This document shows positions 11,594 to 23,840 of a DNA stretch of 64,000 nt, one piece after another. Every line of letters begins with the position of its first letter. Position 1 is the first letter of the stretch. The translations under genes were made by a program, and so were the position numbers. This DNA comes from Zygnema cylindricum (lineage: Eukaryota > Streptophyta > Zygnematophyceae > Zygnematales > Zygnemataceae), in the NCBI GenBank assembly GCA_037447655.1, contig JBBHKE010000159.1:58762-122761 (forward strand), given 5' to 3'. Under the pieces are notes generated by a model. That model searched no databases. It was not told where the DNA came from and worked only from the letters and a program-made list of their open reading frames with translations.

Positions 11594-11816
11594 CACCGTG
11601 TATCGCTATTAGCGTTAATATTCTTTCCGCCACTTAAAACATCTTTTCTCCGTACACATTTGTCCGATTTTCAATTTGAGACCGCCAATTGGAAGCTGAG
11701 CATCTTACCTTTCAATCGCAACCGTCAGATCAACGATCTGACAAATGTGTACGGATAAAAGATGTTTTTAAGTGGCGAAAAAAGCATTAACAAAACAGTA
11801 ATAGCGATACACGGTG
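11594..11816. mobile_element. MITE-2, sister copy of MITE-1
   Basis: A 223-bp element flanked by TA (11592-11593 and 11817-11818), with ends CACCGTGTATCGCTATTAG and the inverse. It shares the full internal sequence of MITE-1, including CGCCACTTAAAACA, the GTCCGATTTTCAATTTGAGA stretch and AACCGTCAGATC. It sits about 760 bp upstream of the start codon at 10837. Confidence 0.87.
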
Positions 11817-11818
11817 TA

Positions 11819-14619
11819 CTGTACAGTACTGTACTGTACAGTAAAGAAACTTGCTATGTAGACACCCGTAAACATGTGTCGCCTATCCCGTGAAATGGAT
11901 TCGTACCGACGGCTCTAACACCCTCTTACGCGCGTCGAGGCGCGACACGGGGGATCCACACTTTTTCTGGCAGGCGCGCCACGTGGCGCCACAAGGATAT
12001 CAGTTGCACCTAGCAGTTGTTTGCGGTTTGATTGGCAAAAAATAGTCTGGTACGGCTCGACTCTCGACCATGTGCTACAAACTGTACGGTAGCTCATAGA
12101 AAGGCTTGATGCCTGTAAATTGTGTAGCATATGTAATTGTCACGTCATGCTGACGCGAGTTGCTAGCGGTACGATATATTGACCGCACGTACTTAAAGTC
12201 ATTATTTCGTACTGATTAAGAGAAAGATTTATTGTACTTTTATTCGATGCCTCTCGCCCTACGTCACACAAAGATCTTTGTCAGACGCATGTAAAGTTAA
12301 AAAAATTTAATAGCTTCATGTACGGCTGCGTAAAGTACAAATGTGTCGTTATTATTCAAGGCAAAAAAGACAAATCGTTTCCGCTTTTCTGTACGGACGG
12401 AAAGGCGGGAAGAGAAATTCGTTTGGCATTCCGCAAGTGTTCGCCTGTTCGGCCAACGAATCTGCACTTGCCGCAGTACCGTACTGTACTTTTCTGTAAT
12501 AGAATGCCGTACAGTCACCTTCAGGAAAAATGTTGGGAATATCGAAAAAGGAGATTTTTTTCAAAACCTTCTATCGTATCGTATTTTCCGTACTGGACTG
12601 ATTTTTATGACCTCTACAGTACATCTCGGTCCGGTTGTCGGCTATATCCGGACCGAACCGGAAACAAACCAGTTTTCAGGCGGTTCGTTTTGTCTTTTTG
12701 GCTCCCCGTCCCAAAAATCCTGGCCCGGTTTCCAGAGACCTTAAAAATATAAAAACTTCGGTTCGGTCCTATCAGGTGACACCCGATTTGATCCTCAGTA
12801 GGAATGTACGGTCAGAAGTACATATATGCGGATAAAATACACAAAATGAAAAACAAAAGTTGTACTGAAATTTTTTTTTAGGTCATAGTACAATGATGAC
12901 TATATCCTATTCCTATTGGCTCACAAAGCGACTGCTTCGGTTCATAAAGCGCGCTTTACCAAGAAAAAAAAAAAAAAAAGCGATGACTCCCAAAAATAAA
13001 CTGAAAATTCAATTTTTGGAACAGCCGTAATTTTAGAAATAAATATCAAAACGGAAACATAAAAACTGCCCGTGAAATTTCTATAAATCGATTCTAGCCG
13101 TCGCAAAATGGAATTTGATTCGTCAACTCCGGAGTCAACCCTAAAAAGTAATTTTTTTTCATGCGTAAAACGTCATTTCGACATGATTTTGTTCCTCCCG
13201 TAATTTTGTCTCTTTTCGTTTGTGATAGCCACGTGGCGAATTAGGAAAAGCTAAAATTGTAATCCGGGTTCTGCGATGTGTCATCGCGCGAAAATGTACA
13301 TTTTATGAACTCAAAACGGTCGTTTTTCACTTATTTGGCCAATGGGAGCTAAGCGCGGAAAAATGTTTTTTATTTTTATGAACGGTTTAGCGCTTCGACG
13401 GTTCAGCTCGTGGAATCCAGCGGTTCGATTCTGGTTCGGAATTTCCAAACCTTGTTCGAAGCAGTTGGATTCCGTTCGGCCTAGACTCAGATCGAGCCGA
13501 ACCAAACTGAACTGAACCGGGCCGAGTGCTATGCTAAAGGCGCGCCTGTTCATTTGTCGTTTTCTTTATTTGTTCGTTTCGTGTACAAGATTCATTGCAC
13601 GGAGGTGTGCCCATGAGTACCAAAAGAGCTGTCTGTACTTATTGAATTTGGGACCCGAAAAAAAAGTACATTGCCAGGATGCACAATTGCGTCGTATTAG
13701 TATGTCGGTGACGGTTCCTTGCCGGCAAAAATTCGAGTGGCCAATTTGCGATGGTCGGTAGCGTGTACAGTACACTTGTCACATCACGTGGACATGTGGT
13801 ACATCTTCAGCCGATGTAGGCTTACGATGAAGAGGATCTGGAAGATAGGGTGTATTGATTCTATTCTGTATTTAATTCTCGCGCAGCAATTAATGGAAGA
13901 TGCAAAATTGACCCATATCTTTTGCGGACCTCTGACTGGACAACCAGGAATCAGCCAGAGAAATCTGGGTACTGTCGAGGACCGTACACGTGGGCATAAA
14001 ATCGTCCCCGGTTAGCATTCGTTTGTCCAGGCGCATTATCGCGGCAACTAATTACTGCCACGTCATCACAGCAAAAGCCCAGCCCCATCGCGCCGTTCCG
14101 CCGGATTCTCGATTCTTTTTTTTCTTCGAGGAAGATTCCGGCAGATGACGACAAGCGGGCGCACGCGCCCGAAGTTTCATGGCAGAGGATCTTATTGGGT
14201 ACAAGGGGAAACGCGACATCACCTTGAACTAAATTACTGTTGCATTTTCTAATTTCACATGATACTGACCAATCCTTGAACGCTATTGTAATGAAGATGG
14301 GCACAAATATTTGTATATATTACATGGAATAAAGGACACACCCAATTATTGACGTCATTTTTAGGTTTTAAACGTCAATATTTGTATCGTATAGAATTGT
14401 CTTTATCACTCTGACGCTAATAGGACAAGCTAGTTTTTTAGTTGAATTCTTGATCACTCCGGCTCTTTTTTTGTATACAAGTCACTCTATTTAAGGGTAA
14501 ACAATCCCGTCCATTCACAGCACTAGAAACAAATTCTAGATTCCGAGATGACCATGCGAATATTGGGAATTTCAAATTGTCAAAATGTAAAGGCTCCACG
14601 TGACGAACATGTGAGGTGC
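11819..14619. other. Intergenic region without recognisable gene
   Basis: No ORF here has a family signature or coding look. I see many GTAC and GTACGG words, scattered CACGTG cores, a 12600-13540 stretch with repeated GGTTCGG/CCGAACC words (possibly an eroded repeat), and an A-run near 12963. No transposon end could be proven. Confidence 0.5.
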
Positions 14620-14627
14620 CCTATTGC

Positions 14628-15523
14628 TAGTGTTGGGTATCGAAGACCACTTGCCGATATTCGATATGTACCGAATTTTAAGTACCCGATAATCGATATA
14701 TCGCTTCAATATATCGATTATCGAAGTATCGCGATATATCTCCGATATATCGCCAATATATCGTATCGACAATATATCGAAAACGATTTTTTTATTTTTT
14801 ATTTTTACCCCCCCCCCCGCGCGCGGGGGGGCAAAATTTCCGTACGATTTTCCGTACTATTTTCCATACGATTTTCCGTACTCTTACTGTACGGATACGC
14901 AATTTTTGCGATATATATCGCGATGATTTATGTTGGTCCCGGTACGATATATCGAGGAATCTGCTCGATCGATATTCGATATATCGAATATCGAAATTAT
15001 CGCGATATGAAACTACCCGATACCCAACACTACACCGTGAATCGCTATTAGCGTAATGAAATAGATAGCGTAATGAAACAATTAGCGTACTTTACGGTAA
15101 ATTGTGTTTTTTCGGGTACACCATGATACTAATTTATCATGTACTCTAATTTGTAAACTGCTTTGTAAAAATTTTCAGCACATAATATGTCCACACTAAA
15201 ACATGTATATGTACGAAACTGTTCAAATCGTACGCCGTCGCATTTTTTTGACATCTGCGTATGCCGGAAAATATTTACGCAATTATATATTATTATATTT
15301 TCTGTACTTTTAAATTTAAAAATGTACGAAATAGTACAGATCTGGCAGTCCGTACACCACACTATTTAAAAAGGAACTAAATTACAGTTATGAACCGCAT
15401 TGAGCGGGGTACCTCAAATAACATGCAAAAACATTTAGCGTACTTTATTCTATTTGAGAATTTGCCCCAAAAAAAGGGGTACCCCAATTAGCGTCATGTA
15501 CGCTAATAGCGATTCGCGGTGTA
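14628..15523. mobile_element. hAT-like non-autonomous element hAT-1 (interrupted by MITE-3)
   Basis: Terminal inverted repeats are TAGTGTTGGGTATCG (14628-14642) and CGATACCCAACACTA, whose last TA was duplicated by MITE-3. Once MITE-3 is removed, the element is about 405 bp and is flanked by the 8-bp direct repeat CCTATTGC (14620-14627 and 15524-15531). The 8-bp duplication and TAGTGTTGG ends fit hAT elements. The interior is dominated by TATCGATA/CGATATATCG words plus a C11/GCGCGC/G7 stretch near 14810, and it has no transposase. An apparent Tyr/Ile-rich ORF through it is repeat shadow. Confidence 0.85.
15033..15521. mobile_element. MITE-3, TA-flanked TIR element nested in hAT-1
   Basis: A 489-bp element with ends CACCGTGAATCGCTATTAGCG and CGCTAATAGCGATTCGCGGTG, flanked by TA (15031-15032 and 15522-15523). 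The terminal repeat is shared with MITE-1 and MITE-2, but the interior differs. Subterminal copies of TTAGCGTA recur. It is inserted precisely in the terminal TA of hAT-1. Confidence 0.87.
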
Positions 15524-15531
15524 CCTATTGC

Positions 15532-17863
15532 TGTGGTCGAGTGCGCCGTGTCCATCTTATTTCAGGTGTGAAATCGTATTTTAATTTTGGATCTGTCCAC
15601 ACCGACATTTTTGTCATGAATAGCCTAGCATCCCGCAGGCCACAAATGTCCGTACCTAAAATATAAAAGGTCAACAAGAACAGAAAGATCTCGGCCCTAC
15701 ACTATGATTTTGCGAGACCCGGGGTAGATACAAGCCGTACGATTCATATCTGAACGGCTCTTGCATGATCTCAGACATTGCTACAACTAAATGTACGGCC
15801 TCATGAAAATCCGCCTCGTCAGTGATCACGTCGCGGTGTTCACGAAGCGTCCATAATTTCACGTCGTACCTTTTATTGCGAAAGATCTTTATAGCGCTGG
15901 TCCTGTTTTTTGTCCTATCGGTTTGGCTAACCTGATTTTAAAGACGTACCGAATCGAATCTTTGTCTTTACAAAAGATAACAGCTATATGCCAGCTGGCA
16001 TCATGTAGCGCACTTAAGACCGCTCAGTAGACAATACGCAGCTAAGTTCTATTGTTTGACAGGGTCAGATTGTCGGGGCTCGAGTCCCATGTGGATTTTT
16101 CGATACTCCTGTGGATAGGTCAGATACTCTTTTTTGAGCCACACATCCGTAAAATCCAGCGAGGTATATTCTGATATTTGAGATTTCATATCGAGAAAAA
16201 TCTTATACAGCCACCATGTGCATGACACGTGTCACAGAGAATCATTTCGAGCTTTCGTCCGCCCGCCAATAAATTGCACCAGCTTTGTGACATGTGACAT
16301 GTGACTTCTCTGACCGGATCCCCTCGCAGTTTGCCAAGAACAATACAATACTGGTAGAAAGCTGGCCGCGGGAGCTTCGGGTACCTCAGTACGGACATGG
16401 CGATCGGCCGTACCGTACTATTTCCGACTTTAGTGGCCGCGGCCACATTATGGCCAATTTCCGAATCAGAGAAAGTCGTTTATGACCGGATTCGGGGCGG
16501 GATGGCATGCCGCTGGCTGAAATTTTGACCATTCAATTTTTGACCACTCAGAACTCGCACGTGGCATGTAACCAAGAAAAAGACAAAGACAGATCGGGTG
16601 GAACGAAAATGTTTGTTTGTTTACTTCTTTATTTTGGGTCGGATCTCAGACGTGGGCCAATCACCATCCTTATCATGACGACGATAAAATTTTCTCAAGC
16701 GTTTTTCCGGGCAATTGTCGTTTGTCCTTATCAATTCCTTTTCCCGCAAATTACCCGCTTTAATTAAATAAGTGGTCTAATCCGACTTCCGAGGCTATCG
16801 CAATCATTGAGCTTTTGGCAGATTGCTTTTCGTATCATGAGATCGCGCCGAAGAGCCAAACGACTTTGAAGCTTCGCACAAATGGGGACAAATAATTCGT
16901 ACAGTCCTGCACTGTTGTGAGCCATCATTAATGTAAGATTTCGTCATAGAATTTTACTGACACAAAAATAGGATTCTCAATGCAAGTCCACCTAAAAAAA
17001 TTTAAACATAAAAATCTTTTTCAAATACTTGTGACGAGAGTTTTAACTAGCGCCAAAGTTAAATATCTTCAGACGTGTCGCGTAGTGAATTGCTACAATT
17101 TTCACTTTTTGGACTGCGAAAATATTTTTATAAGTTCAAGACCTCAGCATGATGACACGTGTTGAAACCACTATAAAAATATCATTTTTGAATTTTTGAC
17201 CTAATAGATGTTTGATTTAGGTCAATCCTTTACGCGTCGGATTTCTAGAAGGAAAAACATATCATACGAGAACGGGATCAAGCTCGAATTTCCTAAAGAA
17301 AATCTGTACGCACGGAAAATTCCTAAAAAAAATAGCTGTTTCAACGACTACGTCCTTGATATTTGAGGCGATGGACCAATGAGGAGCCAAGAAATGCTGC
17401 AACATCAAAAAGATATTTTGCCATGTTCTTTTGAAATTGCTGTACGCGAGATTAACCACGAAATCCGAGATACCAGAATCTCATAGATCTCGTGATCAGC
17501 TGTTTTCTTAACAGCCAGCAGCACGTGGCGCAAGCAGAAGTCCAAAGTCCTTTATTCACCCAAACCCGCCCGCCCCCGGTTTAAACCCTTCAAACTGGGT
17601 TAGAAAGTTAGGGTTTCGCTCCGTCACGGCGTGAAAGCGGTCACTTTTTCAAATGACTGGATCAATCTTGGCCGTCCAGATCAGAGTCCGTCGAAATCTT
17701 CCGGCAGTAAACTGCCCGGCCAATAACAAATGCCTTGAAAAGCGGAGGCTTATGTGTACTTGTTTTTGGAGAAAGGTACGGTTAGGTACAATACAGTACA
17801 TCGCGAATCGCTATGGGTCCTATTGCGACAAACGACTTCGCACGAAACGTGTTCACTTTCTGT
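15532..17863. other. Intergenic region without recognisable gene
   Basis: No ORF with a family signature. It contains CACGTG cores (for example near 17523) and AAACCC/TTAGGGTTTCGC (about 17580-17615), which resembles a plant telo-box promoter or 5' UTR; no gene follows it before hAT-2. A short sequence near 17800 (TACATCGCGAATCGCTAT) may be a remnant MITE end. Confidence 0.45.
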
Positions 17864-17871
17864 ATAAAAGT

Positions 17872-18767
17872 TAGTGTTGTGTATCGGTAAAAAACTTATC
17901 GCGATAACACCGATACCGATAGTTATCGGTTATCGAACGGTCAGAGGTTCCGATATATCGGTCTGGGACCAACAAAATCAATATCGGCGATAACTTAAAA
18001 AATATATAGTATGCATACAATAGTACTTTATAACATACTGTATTATTTTATTGACTTTATATAGCGTGGCATGCCACGTATAAAAATCTGTTCCGTTAGC
18101 ATTTAACTGCAACTTATTACGGACAGCGCAGCACATAAATGTCGACCGGTTAACAGAACAAAAATTTTACGGCGACGCACGGAATTTTACTAAAAAACTG
18201 GTGAACATGGAACTGGAAAAGGACAACGGACACAAAAGTACAACGGACACAAAATAACATTCTGCGCGCCGCCGGAATCGAACGGACGACTTGGAATTGA
18301 GTAAACACGAGCGGACGGGCCAGCGTGAGCGCCGGCAACTCGGAATGGCTCTTTTGGCAGCTTTTGCCAAAAAAGCTGACAGATTGACACGTGGCAGGTC
18401 CCCAGTGGATCTCAAGGAATATAGGGACAAAGCCAGGGCGTCGGATGTGAAAGGTACATCATTTTTACTGGATCCGTATCAATACCGTACAGATCTCATG
18501 GCGGCTACTGTACTTTCTGTGCTTTTACACGTCTGGGGAATAAGACGTACAATTGAGTGTTCAGGCCGTAGACTAATCTGTACGGTCCGTATAGATATCG
18601 CCGATAGTTATCGTTATCGGCACTATCGCCGATAAGTACCCGATATTATCGGCTACTTATTGGCGATAAGACCGATTTCGATATATCGTACGAATATATA
18701 GATTATCGGATACCCGAAAAAAGGCCCATATCGATTATCGGCAAATCCTTACCGATACACAACACTA
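17872..18767. mobile_element. hAT-like non-autonomous element hAT-2
   Basis: An 896-bp element with ends TAGTGTTGTGTATCGGTAA and TTACCGATACACAACACTA, flanked by the perfect 8-bp duplication ATAAAAGT (17864-17871 and 18768-18775). Both subterminal regions are rich in TATCGGTTATCG/CGATAAC words, as in hAT-1, so the two share a transposase source. The middle (18060-18500) is unrelated to hAT-1 and holds a tRNA-like piece. No transposase is encoded. Confidence 0.9.
18262..18345 (-). other. tRNA-like fragment inside hAT-2
   Basis: On the - strand a B-box-like CGTTCGATTCC (18274-18284) is flanked by a GC-rich arm (CCGGCGGCGCGC), and GCTCACGCTGGCCCG lies about 45 bases upstream where a D-arm/A-box would be. 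It is a degenerate tRNA or SINE head, not a functional tRNA, because no full cloverleaf can be drawn. Confidence 0.4.
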
Positions 18768-19133
18768 ATAAAAGTACACCGTCGCACATGTGAACTGAAT
18801 TCAAATCTTTTTTTAGTTTTTACCACTTTCAAGAAGAAAAATAAATTTGCCAGTTGTCGCACGTGTCAAACCAATTCTTCAGGGATTAGGGTGCGTCTCT
18901 ATGTACTTCAAACTTATAGATTTTTTTTTGTTTTTTAGCGCAGATCCGGCGGACCCGGATTTTGGGTGTCCCTATGTGTACCAAACGAAGTTGTTACTTA
19001 AGGGCGTGACGATTGTATACGTCGACAATGCCCGTGACGGCTGTCAACAGTGTACAATCTGTGATGTCGCACCAAATTGTAAAAAATTGCCTTTAGGACG
19101 TCACGAGAATGCGAGGCTGCGTGAGAGAGGCGG

Positions 19134-20103
19134 TGTAACAGGATCTCCTACCTCTTAGAAAATCCCATTACTACAAACAGTCCCAACCACACATTCCACA
19201 CATTGGAAAATACACATCCACATTGGACAACACTCACATAAGGATAAACTTTAAATTAGAAGAAGCTTCTGTCCACATAACATTAGCTTTGTCTCTTGCC
19301 CTCGTGGCTCAACCCTTCTTATTAAAGTGTTTTCCACTACCCTCCACTCTTAATAATTCTATCTCTTAACTACTAAAATACTATTTAGTTAGTAAGAGAT
19401 TTCAATGCAAAATGCCCTTTTCTCCAATTTGGTATTAATCGCTCAAGACCAAGATCAGCCGGAATTTCCACAAACTTTTCCCAAGGGAAAAGATGTCTTC
19501 TCTCCTCTTACACTTCACTATTTATCCATCATCGCCCTGGACTAGCCAGGCCAGAGTCAAAGTTCCGTTTGAACAGGCTTTTACCTGGGCCAATCATTGA
19601 TCAGCAAGGACTCAGACTGACCAATGCAAAAGCGTGCGAAATCTCCCCCTAACTACATAGCATTTACTAACCAATCAAACACTACATTTTACTACGTAGC
19701 ATTTACGTGCAAAAGTGCACGCAAATCGAAACGCGACTTCGCACGATCGTGCGTCGCGAATTTAACTTGCGAAACTACCTACGAAACTTACAAATTTGAA
19801 TTATGACGTTTCGTACTAAAAATCGTACGAAACGAACCATAATAGGTACCAAACCAATATTAGTACTTTATATAGACTTACGCCTTAAATTCCGCGACTA
19901 CTTTGACCCTTAACCCGTTTCAATGTTACCCACCTATTATTTTGACCCCTAACTGTCACCTAAATACACCCATCGCTATATCTTTTGAAATAGGACTCTA
20001 AATCGCGCGATTCTTTCGCGGACGTCCACCAAATTTAGTACTCTATATTCTTAACACCTAAATACCCCTTTACAAATAAGTTCGATCTGCTTTTACTGTT
20101 AGA
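19134..20103 (-). repeat. Gypsy-1 3' LTR
   Basis: A 970-bp LTR. On the + strand it starts TGTAACAGGATCTCC and ends CTGTTAGA, where the partner LTR has CTGTTACA. The terminal base change at 20102 therefore breaks the TG..CA end. The 60-codon ORF seen in both LTRs is not a gene. Confidence 0.95.
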
Positions 20104-20117
20104 TCATCCCCTCCTTA
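20104..20117 (-). other. Gypsy-1 polypurine tract
   Basis: On the - strand TAAGGAGGGGATGA directly precedes the 3' LTR, the expected site for plus-strand priming. Confidence 0.85.
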
Positions 20118-20151
20118 TTTTTTACTGACCTCAGTTAAAACTCTTTCATTC

Positions 20152-21760
20152 TCAAGACGAGACTTCTATATTATTATCCCTCCAATACCTTTGCAAAAAC
20201 TCAGAATTTTTATCTTCTAAAGTTAACTCATCTTCTGGCCTTCCTAGATAATGGACTTGCCAGAATATAGTATTGCCGACCTTAAACCGTTGACCAACCC
20301 AATCTATTACCCATCTGTGAACCGCAGGTTCTATAATTATTGAGGGATCCAATTCCAATTCTCCTTCAGTTGGTCGAAGATTTGCTGGTTTTAACTGGCT
20401 GATATGTATCACTGGATGAATTTTTGTTGAAGGCGGAAAGTCCAATTTGGCAGCAACTGACGATATCATCTCGATTACAGTAAATGGTCCGATGTACTTA
20501 GGAGCAAATTTCCCAGTAGGATCTCCTTGTCCCTCGATCTTGCACCTGTAATGAGTTGTTGAAAGCCAAACCTTATCACCTGTGCTTACCATCCAATCAC
20601 CCCGTTTGCGATTAGCATTTAGTTCTTGCCTTCTTTGTGCCTCCACTAATGCATCCCGTACCGTTTTCCAAACTGTTTGAATATATTCCCAAAATTCCGT
20701 TCCAAAACCCCTATTCTCTTGTGTGACCCCTGTTAGTAAGTCTAATGCTTCTCTCGGTTGGTATCCGTATGCAACTTCAAACGGTGAGAATCCTGTACTA
20801 GCATGTTTACATGAATTGTATGCAAATTCCATTAATGGCAGTTTAGATTCCCATGTGTTCTGAACTCCACTGCAAACAGTCCTAAGCATTTCTTCCAGTG
20901 TACGATTCATCCTTTCTGTTTGTCCATCTGTCTGAGGATGATAAGAGGTACTCATTTTTAATTCAGTACCTAAATTTTGCTGCAATTCTTTCCAAAATGC
21001 AGATGTAAATTTAGAATCCCTATCACTGACTATAGACAGGGGAACTCCATGATGTCTGACCACGTTGTCAAAATATAACTTTGCAATATCTACAACTGAA
21101 TGAGTAGTTTTGCAAGGGATAAAGATTGCCATTTTACTGAACCTATCGACTACGACCATGATACTCTCATTTCTTCTAGATGTAGCTGGTAACCTGACAA
21201 TAAAATCCATACTAACAGATTCCCATGGTCTTTCGAGGATATCTAAAGGTTTTAAGAGACCTCTAGGTTTCTGGTTACTAAGTTTACTTTGTTGGCAAGG
21301 GACACAACTTTCCACGTGTTTCTACGCCTCCTTTGCCATCTCTGGCCAAAACAATCTACTCTGCAACCGACTAAGAGTTTTATCTCGACCAAGATGTCCT
21401 AATTGCTCATGGGCTTCCTGTAAAAGTTGTTTTCTCAAGTCTCTCATTTCAGGAATGCATAACCTATCCCCTGTTCGCAAATACAGTAAACCATCTTCTA
21501 TTCTAAAGTTTTTGACATGCCTCTCATTTAGTGGGTCATAATTCCCTCCCGAAATATTCTTGCAAATCACAACAAAATAAGAATCTTTATTATAACCATA
21601 TCTTACTGTATCTAAAAACAATTCATCTTGAACCATAACACTTATTTCAAAACATCTACTTAATGGATATGCGACTACATTTGTTTTCCCAAGAATATGT
21701 TTGACATTAAATTTGAAATATGCTAATTTTTGCATCCACCTAACCTGTCTGCTAGTCATA
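20152..21760 (-). pseudogene. Gypsy-1 RNase H end, integrase and chromodomain-like tail
   Basis: The reading frame 21759-21322 gives the end of RNase H and the start of the HHCC zinc finger (HEQLGHLGRDKTLSRL). It stops at one in-frame TAG (about 21318) and continues as 21315-20152 with CVPC, the second half of the finger. The integrase core shows D (SMDFIVRL), D (SDRDSKF) and E (NRTLEEML), spaced as in DDE integrases. The last 60 residues (EPAVHRWVIDWV..FWQVHYLGRPEDELTLEDK) align in position with the chromodomain of chromoviral integrases, but aromatic cage residues look partly replaced. The frame ends at 20152, about 50 bp before the 3' LTR. Confidence 0.9.
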
Positions 21761-21773
21761 ATCTGCGCATCAC

Positions 21774-22850
21774 TTAATCTCTGTAAATAAGAGAGTGTTT
21801 TATAACTGTAAATTCTTTATTATGCAAATAACAACGCCATTTCACCAATGCATGTACAATTGCAAGTAATTCTTTTTCCTGTGCTGTATAGTTCTTTTCA
21901 GCATCATTGAATTTTCTGGACTCAAAAGCAATAGGATGAAAGTGTTTGCCGACTTTTTGACTTATGACTGCACCTAGACCCTTATCAGATGCATCTGTGG
22001 TGATCAGAACTTCAAATTCCCCGGCAGGGTCAGGATACACCAGTGTAGGGGCAGAGGTCAACTTCCCTTTTAATTCCTCGAATGCTCCCTCCTGATCAGC
22101 TCCCCACACAAACGTTCTCTCTCCCGAAGTAAATCCGTCAAAGGTGCGGCGATCATACTGAAGTTCCTAATAAATTTCCTGTAATAAGTGGCCAATCCCA
22201 AAAACGATCTAACTTCTGTGACATTAGTAGGTTGTTTCCAATTTTGGATTGCTAAAATTTTGGATGGGTCTGTTTTAACACCTTCCCCACTAACTATATG
22301 TCCCAAAAATAATTGTTCACTTTTAAGAAAACTAGATTTTGACAATTTTCCATATAATTTTCTTTATCTTAACCTTTCCAACACTCTTTTTAAATGAATT
22401 ACATGTTGTTCTTTAGATTCACTGTAGACTAAAATATCGTCTATAAACACTTGGACAAACTCATCTATGTAATCTGAAAAGGTTTGGTTCATTAATCTTT
22501 GGTAAGTAGGCGGTGCATTCGTTAAGCCGAATGGCATCACTATCCATTCGAAATGACCCACCCTAGTCTTGAAAGCAATTTTATCAACATCTTCAATTCT
22601 AATTGGCACCTGATTAAAGCCACTACGCATGTCAATCAACGAAAATACTTTAGCACCTTTTAAACGATCTATCAAATCAAAAATTAAAGGTAACGGATAC
22701 TTATCCTTCACCGTAATGTTGTTCAGACTACGATAATCAACACACATTCTCAACGTTCCGTCCTTCTTTTTGACGAAAAGAACTGGTGCTCCGTACGGTA
22801 ATTTGATGGGTTGAATATGTCCTTTCTCTAGGAGTTCTTTGATATGTTTT
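21774..22850 (-). pseudogene. Gypsy-1 reverse transcriptase and RNase H
   Basis: The RT core is in 22753-22364: CVDYRSLN, the YPLP block, [19 protein letters not shown] and the catalytic FIDDILVYS. It continues after a frameshift in 22345-22070 (FLGHIVSGEGVKTDP, the thumb/connection) and after another in 22109-21774 (RNase H, TTDASDKGLGAV and YTAQEKELLAIV). Upstream, [13 protein letters not shown] precedes the frame, separated from the protease frame by a frameshift near 22855. At least three frame breaks make it non-functional. Confidence 0.9.
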
Positions 22851-22851
22851 T

Positions 22852-23790
22852 TTAACTCCTCCTACTCAAAGAAACTGTGTTTATAAATTCCTGTGACAAG
22901 AGGATTACATCCAGGTTCAAGGTTAATAACATGTTGTACATCTCAGGAACGTGGCCTCTCGAGGGTAAGTCATTTAGGAAAACATCTCTAAATTCAAAAA
23001 TCAAATCTTTAAAAGCAGCATCAGATGTATTAATGTCAGTTACAAAATCAGATTTTTGTTTTTCGAAAGTTTTAGTGGTGTCTGATTTAGGGATGACATC
23101 AATGTTAGTGTTTTCTCCCCCCCTTTCATCAGTAACTGCCTCAGTTACTAATAACAAGAAAGCATGATTTGTTTTATCTTTTAAGTGCTTTTTAAATTGT
23201 TTAGCAGATATCAAACCTTCCACTCTCAATCTGGTTATGTTGTTTATATGATTCCTATGCAATTTCTTAGGAGATAATGCTTGCAAAACCTTCCAACCGT
23301 TTTCGGACTTCACCTTCAAGGTGTTAATTTCCCAATTAATTTGAGGATTGTATTCAGTTAACCAAGGCTTTCCTAAAATTAGTTCTTCACTTCCCAAATT
23401 CATTATTTCACACACCACTTTCATTTTATGACCCTGGATATCAACTTCTATCGTGTCAGTTTGTAAGTCTAATGTGGATTTATTACCATTTGTCACTTGA
23501 ACATGTAAAGGCTTTTCCCTTATAACAGTAGGAATTTTATTTTCCTCTACAAACGTATGTGAAATAAAATTATGTGTGGCACCTAAATCAACCATTACTT
23601 TCAACGGTTTTCCTTCCACTAATGACTCGAATCTAATAAAACTGTGTCTGGTGTCATCATTACTTAACTGTCCTAAAATAGGTCTGTTGTTGAGAATTTC
23701 ATCAGAAGGATTCTTTAAACAATGCAGTGTAGTGAGAATCATAATAAATTCAGCTATCCTAACTTTTCCATTCATTAATTTGCCCTCCAA
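22852..23790 (-). pseudogene. Gypsy-1 aspartic protease region
   Basis: A retropepsin-like fold is recognised by KVMVDLGATHNFISHTFVEE, followed by EIMNLGSEELILGKPWLTEYNPQINWE, the flap/C-terminal block. The catalytic triad position that is normally D-S/T-G reads D-L-G, which should abolish activity. The frame ends by a frameshift in the linker to RT. It is in a different frame from gag. Confidence 0.85.
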
Positions 23791-23840
23791 AGTTAACTCT
23801 TTAAATTCTGGATCCGATTGACTAAACTGAGGACTTTCAG

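Noticed and set aside
14548-15051. Tyr/Ile-rich 167-codon ORF
   Set aside because: Produced by TATCGATA repeats of hAT-1.
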